Assembly (NCBI GenBank): GCA_904420025.1
Contig: CAJFTW010000095.1
Coordinates: 1-33,104, forward strand
DNA length: 33,104 nt
From: Candidatus Pseudolachnospira avium
GTDB lineage: Bacteria > Bacillota > Clostridia > Lachnospirales > Lachnospiraceae
Direction of reading: 5' to 3'
The notes under the pieces: model-generated
What the model saw: the letters and a program-made list of their open reading frames with translations, nothing else
What the model was told of the DNA's origin: nothing
Databases searched by the model: none
Part shown: piece after piece, positions 6,855 through 14,029 of the stretch
Layout of the letters: each line of letters opens with the position of its first letter
Position numbering within the stretch: the stretch's first letter is position 1
Program-made: the position numbers and the translations under genes

Positions 6855-7139
6855 ATGAAGAACTATTTCTGGCTGGGAATGCTGGCAGCTATCCTGCTTT
6901 TCTGCTTTTCGGGATGCGGAGCGGGAGAATGCACAGTTTGCGGCTCAGAAGAAGATACGAAATCTTTTTTATATCTTTCGGAAAATGAGAAGGGTGCTCT
7001 CTGTGCGGTGTGTAGGGAAAACGCACTGGGAGACCCGGAACTCTGCGCATGGTGTCAGCGTGAGCCTGCAGAGGGATTCTATGTGAACGGATTTAACATA
7101 CCTGTTTTTGTATGCCAGGAGTGTTATGATGGTTTGTAA
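6855..7139 (+). CDS. Small cysteine-rich (4 x CxxC) putative zinc-binding lipoprotein
   Basis: 94 residues from the ATG at 6855, chosen because a GGAG site lies 5 nt upstream and a clean signal peptide follows. In-frame ATGs at 6780 and 6822 would add up to 25 polar residues. The N-terminus is a lipoprotein signal: a hydrophobic run (YFWLGMLAAILLFCF), then a lipobox ending SGC, so the mature protein is probably membrane-anchored outside the cell. The mature part holds four Cys-x-x-Cys pairs (CTVC, CAVC, CAWC, CQEC), the pattern of two zinc-ribbon or treble-clef sites. I do not recognise a family. It follows the frameshifted PH-like gene behind the same promoter, so XRE control is likely. Function unknown. 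Confidence 0.7.
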   Translation: MKNYFWLGMLAAILLFCFSGCGAGECTVCGSEEDTKSFLYLSENEKGALCAVCRENALGDPELCAWCQREPAEGFYVNGFNIPVFVCQECYDGL

Positions 7140-7305
7140 ATAAAAAGGATGATATATTTACGGTCAGATACAGCTTGGATCTTTTGCCGTATCTGGCTGT
7201 ATTATCGTACAGAAAAAAGTCCGGCTTTCCCTATTCGTCCCTTCTGTTTTCCAAAGCACCTTTTTGGCTGTCCACATTTCAGTAATTTCGGTAAAAGAAC
7301 ATTGA

Positions 7306-7357
7306 GAAATTTTCCCCTCCAGCAAAAAATTCCTCCCTCCTAGTGGAAATTTTCCCC
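7306..7357 (+). repeat. Direct repeat GAAATTTTCCCC x2 upstream of ddh
   Basis: The 12-mer GAAATTTTCCCC occurs identically at 7306-7317 and 7346-7357, 40 bp start to start (about four helical turns). The second copy overlaps the candidate -35 box of ddh. It looks like a pair of regulator sites on one DNA face. Confidence 0.55.
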
Positions 7358-7372
7358 AAAATCGGTTACAAT
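7344..7372 (+). promoter_or_regulatory. Candidate ddh promoter
   Basis: TGGAAA (7344-7349), a 17-bp spacer and TACAAT (7367-7372) lie about 50 bp before the ddh start. The -10 box is good and the -35 box matches 4/6. Confidence 0.45.
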
Positions 7373-7423
7373 ATGCCAGAGGAAGAAAAGAAAGACAAGA
7401 AGCGATTTGAGGAGGTTTTTACC

Positions 7424-8404
7424 ATGAGTATTCGAATTGGAATTGCAGGCTACGGAAATCTGGGGCGCGGTGTGGAGCTGGCCATCCAGAAGAATCCGGA
7501 TATGGAGCTGGCAGGCATCTTCACCCGCCGGAACCCGGCGGATGTGAAGCCGGTGACGGCGGACGCCAAGGTGTATCCCCTGCAGGAGGCGGAGAAATAC
7601 AAGGATCAGGTGGACGTGATGATCCTCTGCGGCGGCAGTGCCACGGATCTGCCGGAGCAGACCCCGCAGCTGGCCCAGTGGTTCAACGTCATTGACAGCT
7701 TTGACACCCACGCTAAGATCCCGGAGCACTTTGCCAATGTGGATGCGGCCTGCCGGAAGGCGGGGCATCTGGGCGTCATTTCCGTGGGCTGGGATCCGGG
7801 CCTGTTCTCCCTGAACCGCCTGTATGCGGAGTCCATCCTCACCGACGGCGGCACCTACACCTTCTGGGGCCGGGGCGTCAGCCAGGGCCACTCGGATGCC
7901 ATCCGCCGGGTGCCGGGGGTAAAGCGGGCCATCCAGTACACGGTGCCGGTGGAGGCCGCCATGGAGGCGGTGCGGGCCGGCAAGAACCCGGAGCTGACCA
8001 CCCGGCAGAAGCACCTGCGGGAGTGCTATGTGGTGGCAGAGGAGGGCGCGGACAAGGAGGCCATCCGGGAGGCCATTGTGACCATGCCCAACTACTTTTC
8101 CGACTATGATACCACGGTCACCTTCATGGAGGAGGACGCGTTCCTGAAGGAACATAACACAATGCCCCACGGCGGCTTTGTGATGCGCAGCGGTGTTACC
8201 GGGGAGGGGACCCACCAGATGATCGAGTATTCCCTGAAGCTGGGCTCCAATCCGGAGTTTACCGCCAGCGTGCTGGTGGCCTATGCCCGTGCCGTTTCCC
8301 GTCTGAAGGCGGAGGGCGCGGTGGGCGCCAAGACTGTCTTTGACATTGCGCCGGCCTACCTGTCCCCTCTGTCCGGGGAGGAGCTGCGCAGCCACATGCT
8401 GTAA
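7424..8404 (+). CDS. ddh: meso-Diaminopimelate D-dehydrogenase
   Basis: 326 residues from the ATG at 7424, with GAGGAGG 8 nt upstream; the family is about 320-330. Ddh makes meso-diaminopimelate in one NADPH-dependent reductive amination from tetrahydrodipicolinate, bypassing the acylated routes. The product serves lysine and peptidoglycan synthesis. The N-terminus has the Rossmann loop GYGNLG (9-14) and FTRRNP, as in NADP-binding Ddh. Further family segments are CGGSATDLPEQTPQLAQWFN, SFDTHAKI, SVGWDPGLFSLNR and FWGRGVSQGHSDAIRR, which covers the substrate-binding middle. It appears to be transcribed alone: a candidate promoter with a direct repeat lies before it and a perfect-stem terminator follows. 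The nearest regulatory gene with similar AT content, XRE, does not share its operator. Confidence 0.96.
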   Translation: MSIRIGIAGYGNLGRGVELAIQKNPDMELAGIFTRRNPADVKPVTADAKVYPLQEAEKYKDQVDVMILCGGSATDLPEQTPQLAQWFNVIDSFDTHAKIPEHFANVDAACRKAGHLGVISVGWDPGLFSLNRLYAESILTDGGTYTFWGRGVSQGHSDAIRRVPGVKRAIQYTVPVEAAMEAVRAGKNPELTTRQKHLRECYVVAEEGADKEAIREAIVTMPNYFSDYDTTVTFMEEDAFLKEHNTMPHGGFVMRSGVTGEGTHQMIEYSLKLGSNPEFTASVLVAYARAVSRLKAEGAVGAKTVFDIAPAYLSPLSGEELRSHML

Positions 8405-8424
8405 AAGCAGAACAGAGCCGATGG

Positions 8425-8454
8425 CAGCGCCGCCGGCCGGCGGCGCTGGGTTTT
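8425..8454 (+). terminator. Terminator after ddh
   Basis: CAGCGCCGCCGG and CCGGCGGCGCTG form a perfect 24-bp palindrome (8425-8448), followed by GGTTTTA. The T tract is short but the stem is very strong. Confidence 0.7.
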
Positions 8455-8508
8455 AGGTACGCCCGGCGGGCGCATGAACGAACGCATCTGATTCAGGAGG
8501 AGAAGATT

Positions 8509-10194
8509 ATGAAGCAAGACCGTTCCCTGGCACCCCAGGAACCGGAGGAAATCCGCCCTGTCTATGTGGTGGGACACACCAACCCGGATACCGATTCCAT
8601 CTGTTCCGCCATTGCCTACGCCCGGCTGAAGGAAAGATTGACGGGCAATCCTTATCTTCCCCGGAGGGCGGGGCAGCTGAACCTGGAAACCCAGTATGTG
8701 CTGCAGCGCTTCGGTGTTCCGGCGCCCAACTATATCAACGATGTGCGACGGCAGGTGCTGGATATGGATGTGCGCCGCTTTAAGCGGGTGCTCAGCTGCC
8801 TGTCTCTGAAGAAGGCCTGGGAATGGATGGCAGACCTGAGCGTGGTGACCCTGCCCATTGTGGACGAGGAGGGGTATCTCACCGGGATCATCACCGAGTA
8901 TGATATTGCCGAGTCCTACATGGGCATGTACGACAGCAAGGTTCTCTCCCAGGCTAAGACCTCCTACAAAAACCTGGTGGAGACCTTGAATGGGAACCTG
9001 GTGGTAGGGGATAAGTCAGTGGAGCTTACGGAGGGGAAGGTGCTGATTGCAGCGGCCAACCCGGATGCCATGGAGGATTTCATTGAGGAGCACGATATTG
9101 TGATCACCGGCAACCGGTATGAGTCCCAGCTGTGCGCCATTGAGATGAACGCCGGCTGCATTATTATCACCGCTGGAGCCAAGGTCTCCCGGACCATCAC
9201 CAAGCTGGCCCAGGAGAAAAACTGCTCGGTGATTGAGACGCCGTATGACACTTTTACTGTAGCCCGGCTGATCAACCAGAGCATTCCCATCGACTTCTAT
9301 ATGAAGAAAAAGGACCTGATCACCTTCCATCCCAACGACTTTATTGATGATGTGAAGGATACCATGACCAAGTACCGGCACCGGGATTTCCCGGTGGTGG
9401 ACAAGGACAACCGGCTGCTGGGCATGATCTCCCGGCGGAAGCTGCTGGGCGCCAAGCGGAAACAGGTGATTTTGGTGGACCACAATGAGCGTTCCCAGGC
9501 AGTGGACGGCATAGAGGACGCGGAGATCCTGGAGATCATTGACCACCACCGGCTGGGGAGCCTGGAAACTATGAACCCGGTGTTTTTCCGCAACCAGCCT
9601 CTGGGCTGCACAGCCACCATCATCTACCAGATGTACCAGGAAAGCCATGTGGAGGTGGAGCCGGATATGGCTGGACTGCTGTGTTCGGCAATCCTTTCGG
9701 ACACGCTGGTATACCGCTCCCCCACCTGTACGCCGGCGGACCGGCAGGCGGCGGAGGAGCTGGCGGCCATTGCCGGAATCCAGGTGGAAGAGTATGCCCA
9801 GGAGATGTTTGCGGCGGGAAGCAATTTTGCCAGCCGCACCCCGGAGGAGATCTTCTACCAGGATTACAAGAAATTCAACGCAGGGGAGAAGGTCCTGGGG
9901 ATCGGCCAGGTGAACATGATGTCCCGGAAGGACATGGAGGAGCTGCAGGTGCGCCTGATCCCCCACATGGAAAAGGTGCTGGGGGAGAAAAATGTAGATA
10001 TGGTGTTCTTCATGCTCACCAATATTTTGGAGGAGAGCACGCTGCTCCTGTGCCAGGGGGAGGGCGCAGCGGAGGCGGCGGCCGCAGCCTTCCATCAGGA
10101 GCCCCAGGACAACCTGTATCTGCCTGGCGTGGTATCCCGGAAGAAACAGGTGGTGCCCGCCATCCTCACGGCCATCCAGAACGAAAATCTGTAG
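8509..10194 (+). CDS. Family II (DHH) inorganic pyrophosphatase with CBS pair and DRTGG domain
   Basis: 561 residues, with AGGAGGAG 6-10 nt before the ATG. This is the regulatory type of manganese-dependent family II pyrophosphatase, which hydrolyses PPi to phosphate in the cytosol. The catalytic DHH domain starts with GHTNPDTDS (22-30) and resumes after a long insert with VDHNE (323-327), DHH (345-347) and SDT (397-399). The DHHA2 domain ends with SRKKQVVP near 548. The insert of roughly 240 residues holds two CBS halves (about 85-140 and 265-315) flanking a DRTGG-like domain (about 150-260). Known CBS-PPases are inhibited by AMP/ADP and activated by ATP or diadenosine polyphosphates, so the same control is inferred here. 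Simple PpaC lacks the insert. It stands alone between the ddh terminator and the next promoter. Confidence 0.93.
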   Translation: MKQDRSLAPQEPEEIRPVYVVGHTNPDTDSICSAIAYARLKERLTGNPYLPRRAGQLNLETQYVLQRFGVPAPNYINDVRRQVLDMDVRRFKRVLSCLSLKKAWEWMADLSVVTLPIVDEEGYLTGIITEYDIAESYMGMYDSKVLSQAKTSYKNLVETLNGNLVVGDKSVELTEGKVLIAAANPDAMEDFIEEHDIVITGNRYESQLCAIEMNAGCIIITAGAKVSRTITKLAQEKNCSVIETPYDTFTVARLINQSIPIDFYMKKKDLITFHPNDFIDDVKDTMTKYRHRDFPVVDKDNRLLGMISRRKLLGAKRKQVILVDHNERSQAVDGIEDAEILEIIDHHRLGSLETMNPVFFRNQPLGCTATIIYQMYQESHVEVEPDMAGLLCSAILSDTLVYRSPTCTPADRQAAEELAAIAGIQVEEYAQEMFAAGSNFASRTPEEIFYQDYKKFNAGEKVLGIGQVNMMSRKDMEELQVRLIPHMEKVLGEKNVDMVFFMLTNILEESTLLLCQGEGAAEAAAAAFHQEPQDNLYLPGVVSRKKQVVPAILTAIQNENL

Positions 10195-10253
10195 AATGGC
10201 AGGATCTCGGCTGGCCCGCTCCGTAAATTCCCTCTTTTCCAGAGAAATGGTAG

Positions 10254-10282
10254 TTGCGCCATCACTATCAATGTGCTATGAT
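10254..10282 (+). promoter_or_regulatory. Promoter of the coiled-coil protein gene
   Basis: TTGCGC (10254-10259), a 17-bp spacer and TATGAT (10277-10282) lie 100 bp before the start codon. Nothing else is evident in the 190 bp between the pyrophosphatase and this gene. Confidence 0.55.
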
Positions 10283-10382
10283 AGAGATACATGATTCACG
10301 GAACGTAAATACGATGGAAGCTAACTGGATGCCAGCCAGATGTGGAGCCGTTCCTTCATTGGGCGGATTACGGAGGTCTTAT

Positions 10383-10661
10383 ATGAACGAAAAAATGTTA
10401 GAACTCATGGAAAAGATGGCGCAGGGCATTGAAGATGTCAAAAGAGATGTGGCGGAGCTGAAAACTACGGTGTCTGATATGAAGGCGCAGCTTAATTGCG
10501 TGGACAGCAGGCTTGCCGAAGTGGATTCCCGCACACGGAAACTGGAGGAATCTCACGCCAAGGCACAGGAGCTGGGAGCGTTCAAGGAGATCGTGGAGCT
10601 CAAGCTGATTATCATTGAGAAGGATGTGAAAGAGCTGAAAGAAAAAGTGAAGCTGGCATAA
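10383..10661 (+). CDS. Small coiled-coil protein of unknown function
   Basis: 92 residues from the ATG at 10383, with GGAGG 6 nt upstream. The sequence is highly charged and almost entirely heptad-like: repeated segments such as MEKMAQGIEDVKRDVAELKTTV and LKLIIIEKDVKELKEKVKL predict one long amphipathic helix forming a coiled coil. There is no signal peptide or membrane helix, so it should be cytosolic. One cysteine lies mid-chain. It has its own promoter upstream and a strong terminator downstream, so it is a single-gene unit. It resembles many short hypothetical proteins of Clostridia. A scaffold or oligomerisation role is possible, but no function can be assigned. Confidence 0.75.
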   Translation: MNEKMLELMEKMAQGIEDVKRDVAELKTTVSDMKAQLNCVDSRLAEVDSRTRKLEESHAKAQELGAFKEIVELKLIIIEKDVKELKEKVKLA

Positions 10662-10690
10662 AGGCCAGACACGGAAAAGCGGAAGCGTGG

Positions 10691-10733
10691 AAAACTCTAT
10701 GGAAATGACTTGCCCATTCCATAGAGTTTTTTT
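10691..10733 (+). terminator. Terminator after the coiled-coil gene
   Basis: AACTCTATGGAAATG and CATTCCATAGAGTT form a long stem (one bulged A) with loop ACTTGCC, followed by a run of seven T. A classical intrinsic terminator. Confidence 0.9.
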
Positions 10734-10982
10734 CTTCCCGCAGTTTTTCTTCCCCCGTACGGCTAGAAAGCCTCGTCAAATCCCTCCAAATCTGCTATAA
10801 TGGCCGCAGCGCGGATATGATGGCGGCGCCGGTGCGGGCCCACCTCCAATCTCCAGGGCCCTTCCGAAGGCAACGGGGATTTTTCCGGGCTGATGGAGCC
10901 GGTGTGTTACAAGTTGGATACAAAAGCCTCCTACACTGTCCCTGGAGGTGGCAGCATGAGGAGGTGGTCAGGAGTGAAAAAC
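10734..10982 (+). promoter_or_regulatory. Promoter and 5' leader of the VanRS-like operon
   Basis: An extended -10 promoter is visible: TCGTCA (10773-10778), a 17-bp spacer ending in TGC, and TATAAT (10796-10801). About 175 nt of leader follow before the regulator start codon. They contain two copies of GGGCCC that could pair, but no known riboswitch or conserved RNA motif that I recognise. Confidence 0.6.
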
Positions 10983-11678
10983 ATGAGTGATCAGATTTTG
11001 GTTGTGGATGACGAGAAAGAGATTGCGGATCTCATTGAGCTGTACCTGATGAACGAAGGTTATGAGATCCACAAATGCTACGATGGGGCCAGCGCCCTGC
11101 GGGTGGTGGAGGAACAGAAGCTGGATTTGGCCATCCTGGATGTGATGCTGCCGGATACCGATGGTTTTACCCTGTGCAGAACCATCCGGGAGCGTTACAA
11201 TTACCCCATTATCATGCTCACCGCCAAGATTGAGGATGTAGACAAGATCCGGGGGCTGACCATTGGCGCGGACGATTATATTACCAAGCCCTTCAATCCC
11301 TTGGAAGTGATTGCCCGGGTGAAGGCACAGCTGCGCCGTTACAAAAGCTACAATGACCAGGCCCAGGAGGAATCCCGGGAGGTCTATGAGATCGGTGGCC
11401 TGGTGATAGACAATGAGCGCCATGAGTGCACCCTCTACGGGAAGCCCATTGCCCTGACGCCCATTGAGTTTAAGATCCTCTGGACCCTCTGTGAGAATGA
11501 CGGCAAGGTGGTCTCCTCCGAGCAGCTGTTTGAGACCGTATGGGGGGAGGAGTATTTGGACTGCAACAATACGGTGATGGTGCACATCCGCCGTTTACGG
11601 GAAAAGCTGGGGGAGCGCCCCCGGAATCCCAAGTACATTAAGACTGTCTGGGGAGTAGGGTACAAAATTGAAAAGTAA
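10983..11678 (+). CDS. VanR-like OmpR/PhoB-family response regulator
   Basis: 231 residues from the ATG at 10983 (AGGAG 9 nt upstream), exactly the length of VanR from enterococcal vanA. Receiver domain: VVDDE at 7-11, phospho-acceptor D53 in AILDVMLPD, the conserved T80 and K102 (DDYITKPF). The C-terminal winged helix (about 135-231) ends NPKYIKTVWGVGYKIEK, which is typical of VanR. Long stretches such as LTIGADDYITKPF and RVKAQLRRYK also match VanR as I remember it. Despite this, no vanHAX, vanXY or vanG ligase genes occur in the window. This regulator therefore probably controls cell-wall or other targets elsewhere, as do many VanR homologs in gut Clostridia. It overlaps the sensor kinase start by 11 nt. 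Confidence 0.92.
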   Translation: MSDQILVVDDEKEIADLIELYLMNEGYEIHKCYDGASALRVVEEQKLDLAILDVMLPDTDGFTLCRTIRERYNYPIIMLTAKIEDVDKIRGLTIGADDYITKPFNPLEVIARVKAQLRRYKSYNDQAQEESREVYEIGGLVIDNERHECTLYGKPIALTPIEFKILWTLCENDGKVVSSEQLFETVWGEEYLDCNNTVMVHIRRLREKLGERPRNPKYIKTVWGVGYKIEK

Positions 11679-12849
11679 GAAGAAAAAAGAGCTGCGCCTG
11701 GTCAAGCGGCGGTCCTTCAGCCGGATGTTCCGGAACCTGCTGATCTATACCCTGATTCTGCTGCTTCTGATGGCCGGCTACTATCTGTTTTACCGGGGAG
11801 CCATCTCTCTTTGGTTTCAGGATGTGCTGGGGGACTCGCTGATGCGTTCCCTGCGGGATAAAAAGGAGTTGCTATTCGCCCTGCTGTACTGTATGGGGGC
11901 GGTGGTGATCTGTGCCCTGGAAGCCCGGAAAAACCTGCGGTATCTGGAGCGGGTGATCCATTCCCTGACGGCCCTGGTGGACGAGGATGCGGAAATTGAG
12001 GCCTTCCCACCGGATCTGAAGGAGGTGGAGATGGGCCTGGTGGAGCTGCGCCGGCGCCTGCAGCAGCGGGAGCAGGACAGCCGGGAGGCGGAGCAGCAGA
12101 AAAACGATATGCTGGCTTACCTGGCCCATGACCTGAAAACCCCTCTGACATCGGTGATTGGCTACCTTTCCCTGCTCCAGGAAAACCCGGAGCTGCCGGT
12201 GGAGCAGCGGGCCAAGTATGTGGACATTGCGGTGGATAAGGCCTACCGGCTGGAACAGCTGATCAACGAATTCTTTGACATTACCCGCTTTACCACCCAG
12301 GGAATTGTGCTGGAAAAGAGCCGGGTGGACCTGACTATGATGCTATACCAGATTGCGGATGAGTTCTATCCGGTGCTGGCGGAAAAGGGTATGACAGCAG
12401 TGCTGGATATAGAGGCAGGGCTGAAACTGGTGGCGGATTCGGACAAGCTGGCCCGGGTTTTTGACAACCTGCTCCGGAATGCGGTGGCCTACGGGTATGA
12501 GAACACCTGTGTCTGTATAGACGCCTTCCGGGAGCCCGGGGGCGTCCATGTGGAGGTGCGCAACCAAGGGGATACTATTCCTCCGGAAAAACTGGAGAAG
12601 CTGTTTGAGAAAATGTACCGGGCGGACAGCTCCCGGGGCACCCGAAACGGCGGCGCCGGCCTGGGCCTGGCCATTGCCAAGGAGCTGGTGGAACTCCACG
12701 GGGGGACCATCCGGGTGGACAGCGAAAACCAGCAGGTTATTTTTTCCATTCATCTTCCGGCCCCGGATGCGCAGCAGGCAGCTTCGGCTCCCTTGAAAAA
12801 GGCCGGGACTCCAAAAAAACGTTCAGCTCGGCGCCGGCCAAAAGAATGA
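11668..12849 (+). CDS. VanS-like sensor histidine kinase
   Basis: 393 residues from a TTG start that overlaps the regulator gene by 11 nt, the same arrangement as in vanRS operons, with GGGGAGTAGGG upstream. Two membrane helices (about 22-42 and 68-85) bracket a short external loop, followed by a linker/coiled region (about 120-148). The dimerisation domain has LAHDLKTPLTSVIGYL with phospho-acceptor H154. The ATPase domain shows DNLLRNAVAYG (N box near 275) and GGAGLGLAIAKELVELHGG (G2 box). The short sensor loop of about 25 residues fits an intramembrane-sensing or VanS-type kinase. The C-terminal tail is proline/lysine/arginine-rich, and its coding region overlaps the convergent yihY gene by 113 bp. 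The signal is unknown. Confidence 0.92.
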   Translation: MKSKKKKELRLVKRRSFSRMFRNLLIYTLILLLLMAGYYLFYRGAISLWFQDVLGDSLMRSLRDKKELLFALLYCMGAVVICALEARKNLRYLERVIHSLTALVDEDAEIEAFPPDLKEVEMGLVELRRRLQQREQDSREAEQQKNDMLAYLAHDLKTPLTSVIGYLSLLQENPELPVEQRAKYVDIAVDKAYRLEQLINEFFDITRFTTQGIVLEKSRVDLTMMLYQIADEFYPVLAEKGMTAVLDIEAGLKLVADSDKLARVFDNLLRNAVAYGYENTCVCIDAFREPGGVHVEVRNQGDTIPPEKLEKLFEKMYRADSSRGTRNGGAGLGLAIAKELVELHGGTIRVDSENQQVIFSIHLPAPDAQQAASAPLKKAGTPKKRSARRRPKE

Positions 12850-13630
12850 TAATGCAGAAATACAGCCAGAGCATCATCAGGGTGATGGCGCCCAGGCTTC
12901 CGTACAGATAGGTATAATTGGAAAAATTAGTGATATAGTAAGCGTAAATCAAGGAAAACACGGTCCAGCCCACGGTGGAGAACAGTACCCCGGGGAGTAC
13001 CTGCAGAAACCGCCGCCGCGCGCCGGAGAGCACCATATAGATGGCGGAGAAGGCGGCCACAAAGGTGGCGGTGGACAGCAGGGACCGCAGGCCGAAAATC
13101 AGGAATTCAAACCGGTTCAAAATGGGGATGTGTGCGCTGACGGCCGACTGGATGGCATTGCCGAACACCAGCAGTCCCAGGGTGACTACAATCACGATCA
13201 GGAAAAACAGGGTGTAGAGGACGGAGCGCAGCCGCCGGAGAATGAAATTCCTTTTCTCGCGGACTTGGTATATCACATGCAGGCACCGTTCCAGCGCCAT
13301 AATCCCCTTGGAAGCACTCCAGATGGCCACCACTACGGAGAAAGAAACAATAGAGGACGCCGATGTGGTGAAAAAATCGTTGACTGCGGACGTTACCACA
13401 TTGCTCAGCGAGGCAGGCAGAATATTAAGCAGGTAGGAGAGCGCCTCGGACCGCTCGGTAGGAATAAAAAACTGAATCAGAGAGACCAGGGCCATGGCAA
13501 AGGGGATGGCGGATACAATGATAAAAAAGGACGCCTGCGCCCCGTACACGGGGATCTGGTCATGGCTGATTTTTCGGGAGATGATTTCTATCTTCTTTTT
13601 CCATTTTTCTATAAATTCATTTTTTCCCAC
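12737..13630 (-). CDS. YihY/BrkB-family integral membrane protein
   Basis: 297 residues starting with GTG at 13630. GAGGGAG lies a few nt upstream and the next in-frame ATG would remove conserved sequence. The YihY family is recognised by an N-terminal QIPVYGAQASFFIIVSAIPF segment, then SASKGIMALERCLHVIYQV, VLPGVLFSTVGWTVFSLIYAYYI and YLYGSLGAITLMMLWLYFCIIILLAGAELN. Six membrane helices are evident. Members were long mis-named ribonuclease BN. Their function is still unclear, with transport and envelope roles proposed. The 3' end overlaps the convergent VanS-like gene by 113 bp, so the tails are encoded on both strands. A promoter at 13670-13698 precedes it. Confidence 0.92.
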   Translation of the reverse strand: MGKNEFIEKWKKKIEIISRKISHDQIPVYGAQASFFIIVSAIPFAMALVSLIQFFIPTERSEALSYLLNILPASLSNVVTSAVNDFFTTSASSIVSFSVVVAIWSASKGIMALERCLHVIYQVREKRNFILRRLRSVLYTLFFLIVIVVTLGLLVFGNAIQSAVSAHIPILNRFEFLIFGLRSLLSTATFVAAFSAIYMVLSGARRRFLQVLPGVLFSTVGWTVFSLIYAYYITNFSNYTYLYGSLGAITLMMLWLYFCIIILLAGAELNVFLESRPFSREPKLPAAHPGPEDEWKK

Positions 13631-13669
13631 TTGCTCCCTCTTTTCCGATTCCCTTTCAAAGATTTATAC

Positions 13670-13698
13670 ATCGTACCATGAATGTGTCTTTTTTTCAA
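13670..13698 (-). promoter_or_regulatory. Promoter of the yihY-like gene
   Basis: On the minus strand TTGAAA (13698-13693), a 17-bp spacer and TACGAT (13675-13670) lie 40 bp upstream of the GTG start. Confidence 0.6.
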
Positions 13699-14029
13699 TG
13701 GGGTATTCGTGTATCTGGTATACTCCCTGCCTGCAGGTGAAAATTGGCAGGCATACAAAATACGTAAATTTGTCTGGTTTGTTTTCTGGTTGTAGAGAAA
13801 ATACTGGAAAAATGTTTCTCGTCTTTAGCATACGCATATTTACTTCAGATTATTTAATATTTTTATTGACAAAAATGAAAAAATAGACTAGTGTATAGTA
13901 TATGGTGTGAACCTTATCGGGCACGCCATGGGGACTCTGTACCTTCGCTGCCAGGCCGTGGATTTACGGAAGAAGGTATAGGTTTTCAAACACCAGGGAA
14001 GGTGAAAGAGAGCGAATGGAGGTGTTTTT
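13699..14029 (+). other. Intergenic region upstream of the metalloprotease gene
   Basis: No gene is evident. An inverted repeat TGCCTGC/GCAGGCA (13728-13734, 13747-13753) is visible. A TTGACA at 13866-13871 is followed 22 bp later by TATAGT (13894-13899), too far apart for a standard sigma-A promoter. The protease promoter is probably in this AT-rich stretch but is not resolved. About 130 nt of leader precede the TTG start. Confidence 0.4.

Larger units (their letters stand above)
7140..7423 (+). other. AT-rich intergenic region before ddh
   Basis: No convincing gene is visible. Overlapping inverted repeats CAGATAC/GTATCTG (7165-7171, 7189-7195) and ATACAGC/GCTGTAT (7168-7174, 7196-7202) follow the lipoprotein gene and could help end its transcript, though there is no clear T tract. 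The repeats and promoter at 7306-7372 belong to ddh. Confidence 0.5.

Noticed and set aside
7165-7202. Terminator after the CxxC lipoprotein gene
   Set aside because: Two competing 7-bp inverted repeats exist, but there is no T tract; kept only as a note.
10809-10984. Small open frame upstream of the VanR-like gene
   Set aside because: No ribosome binding site, composition like untranslated GC-rich leader, no recognisable domain.
13866-13899. TTGACA followed by TATAGT as a promoter for the metalloprotease
   Set aside because: The spacer is 22 bp, well outside the working range; mentioned only as part of the intergenic entry.
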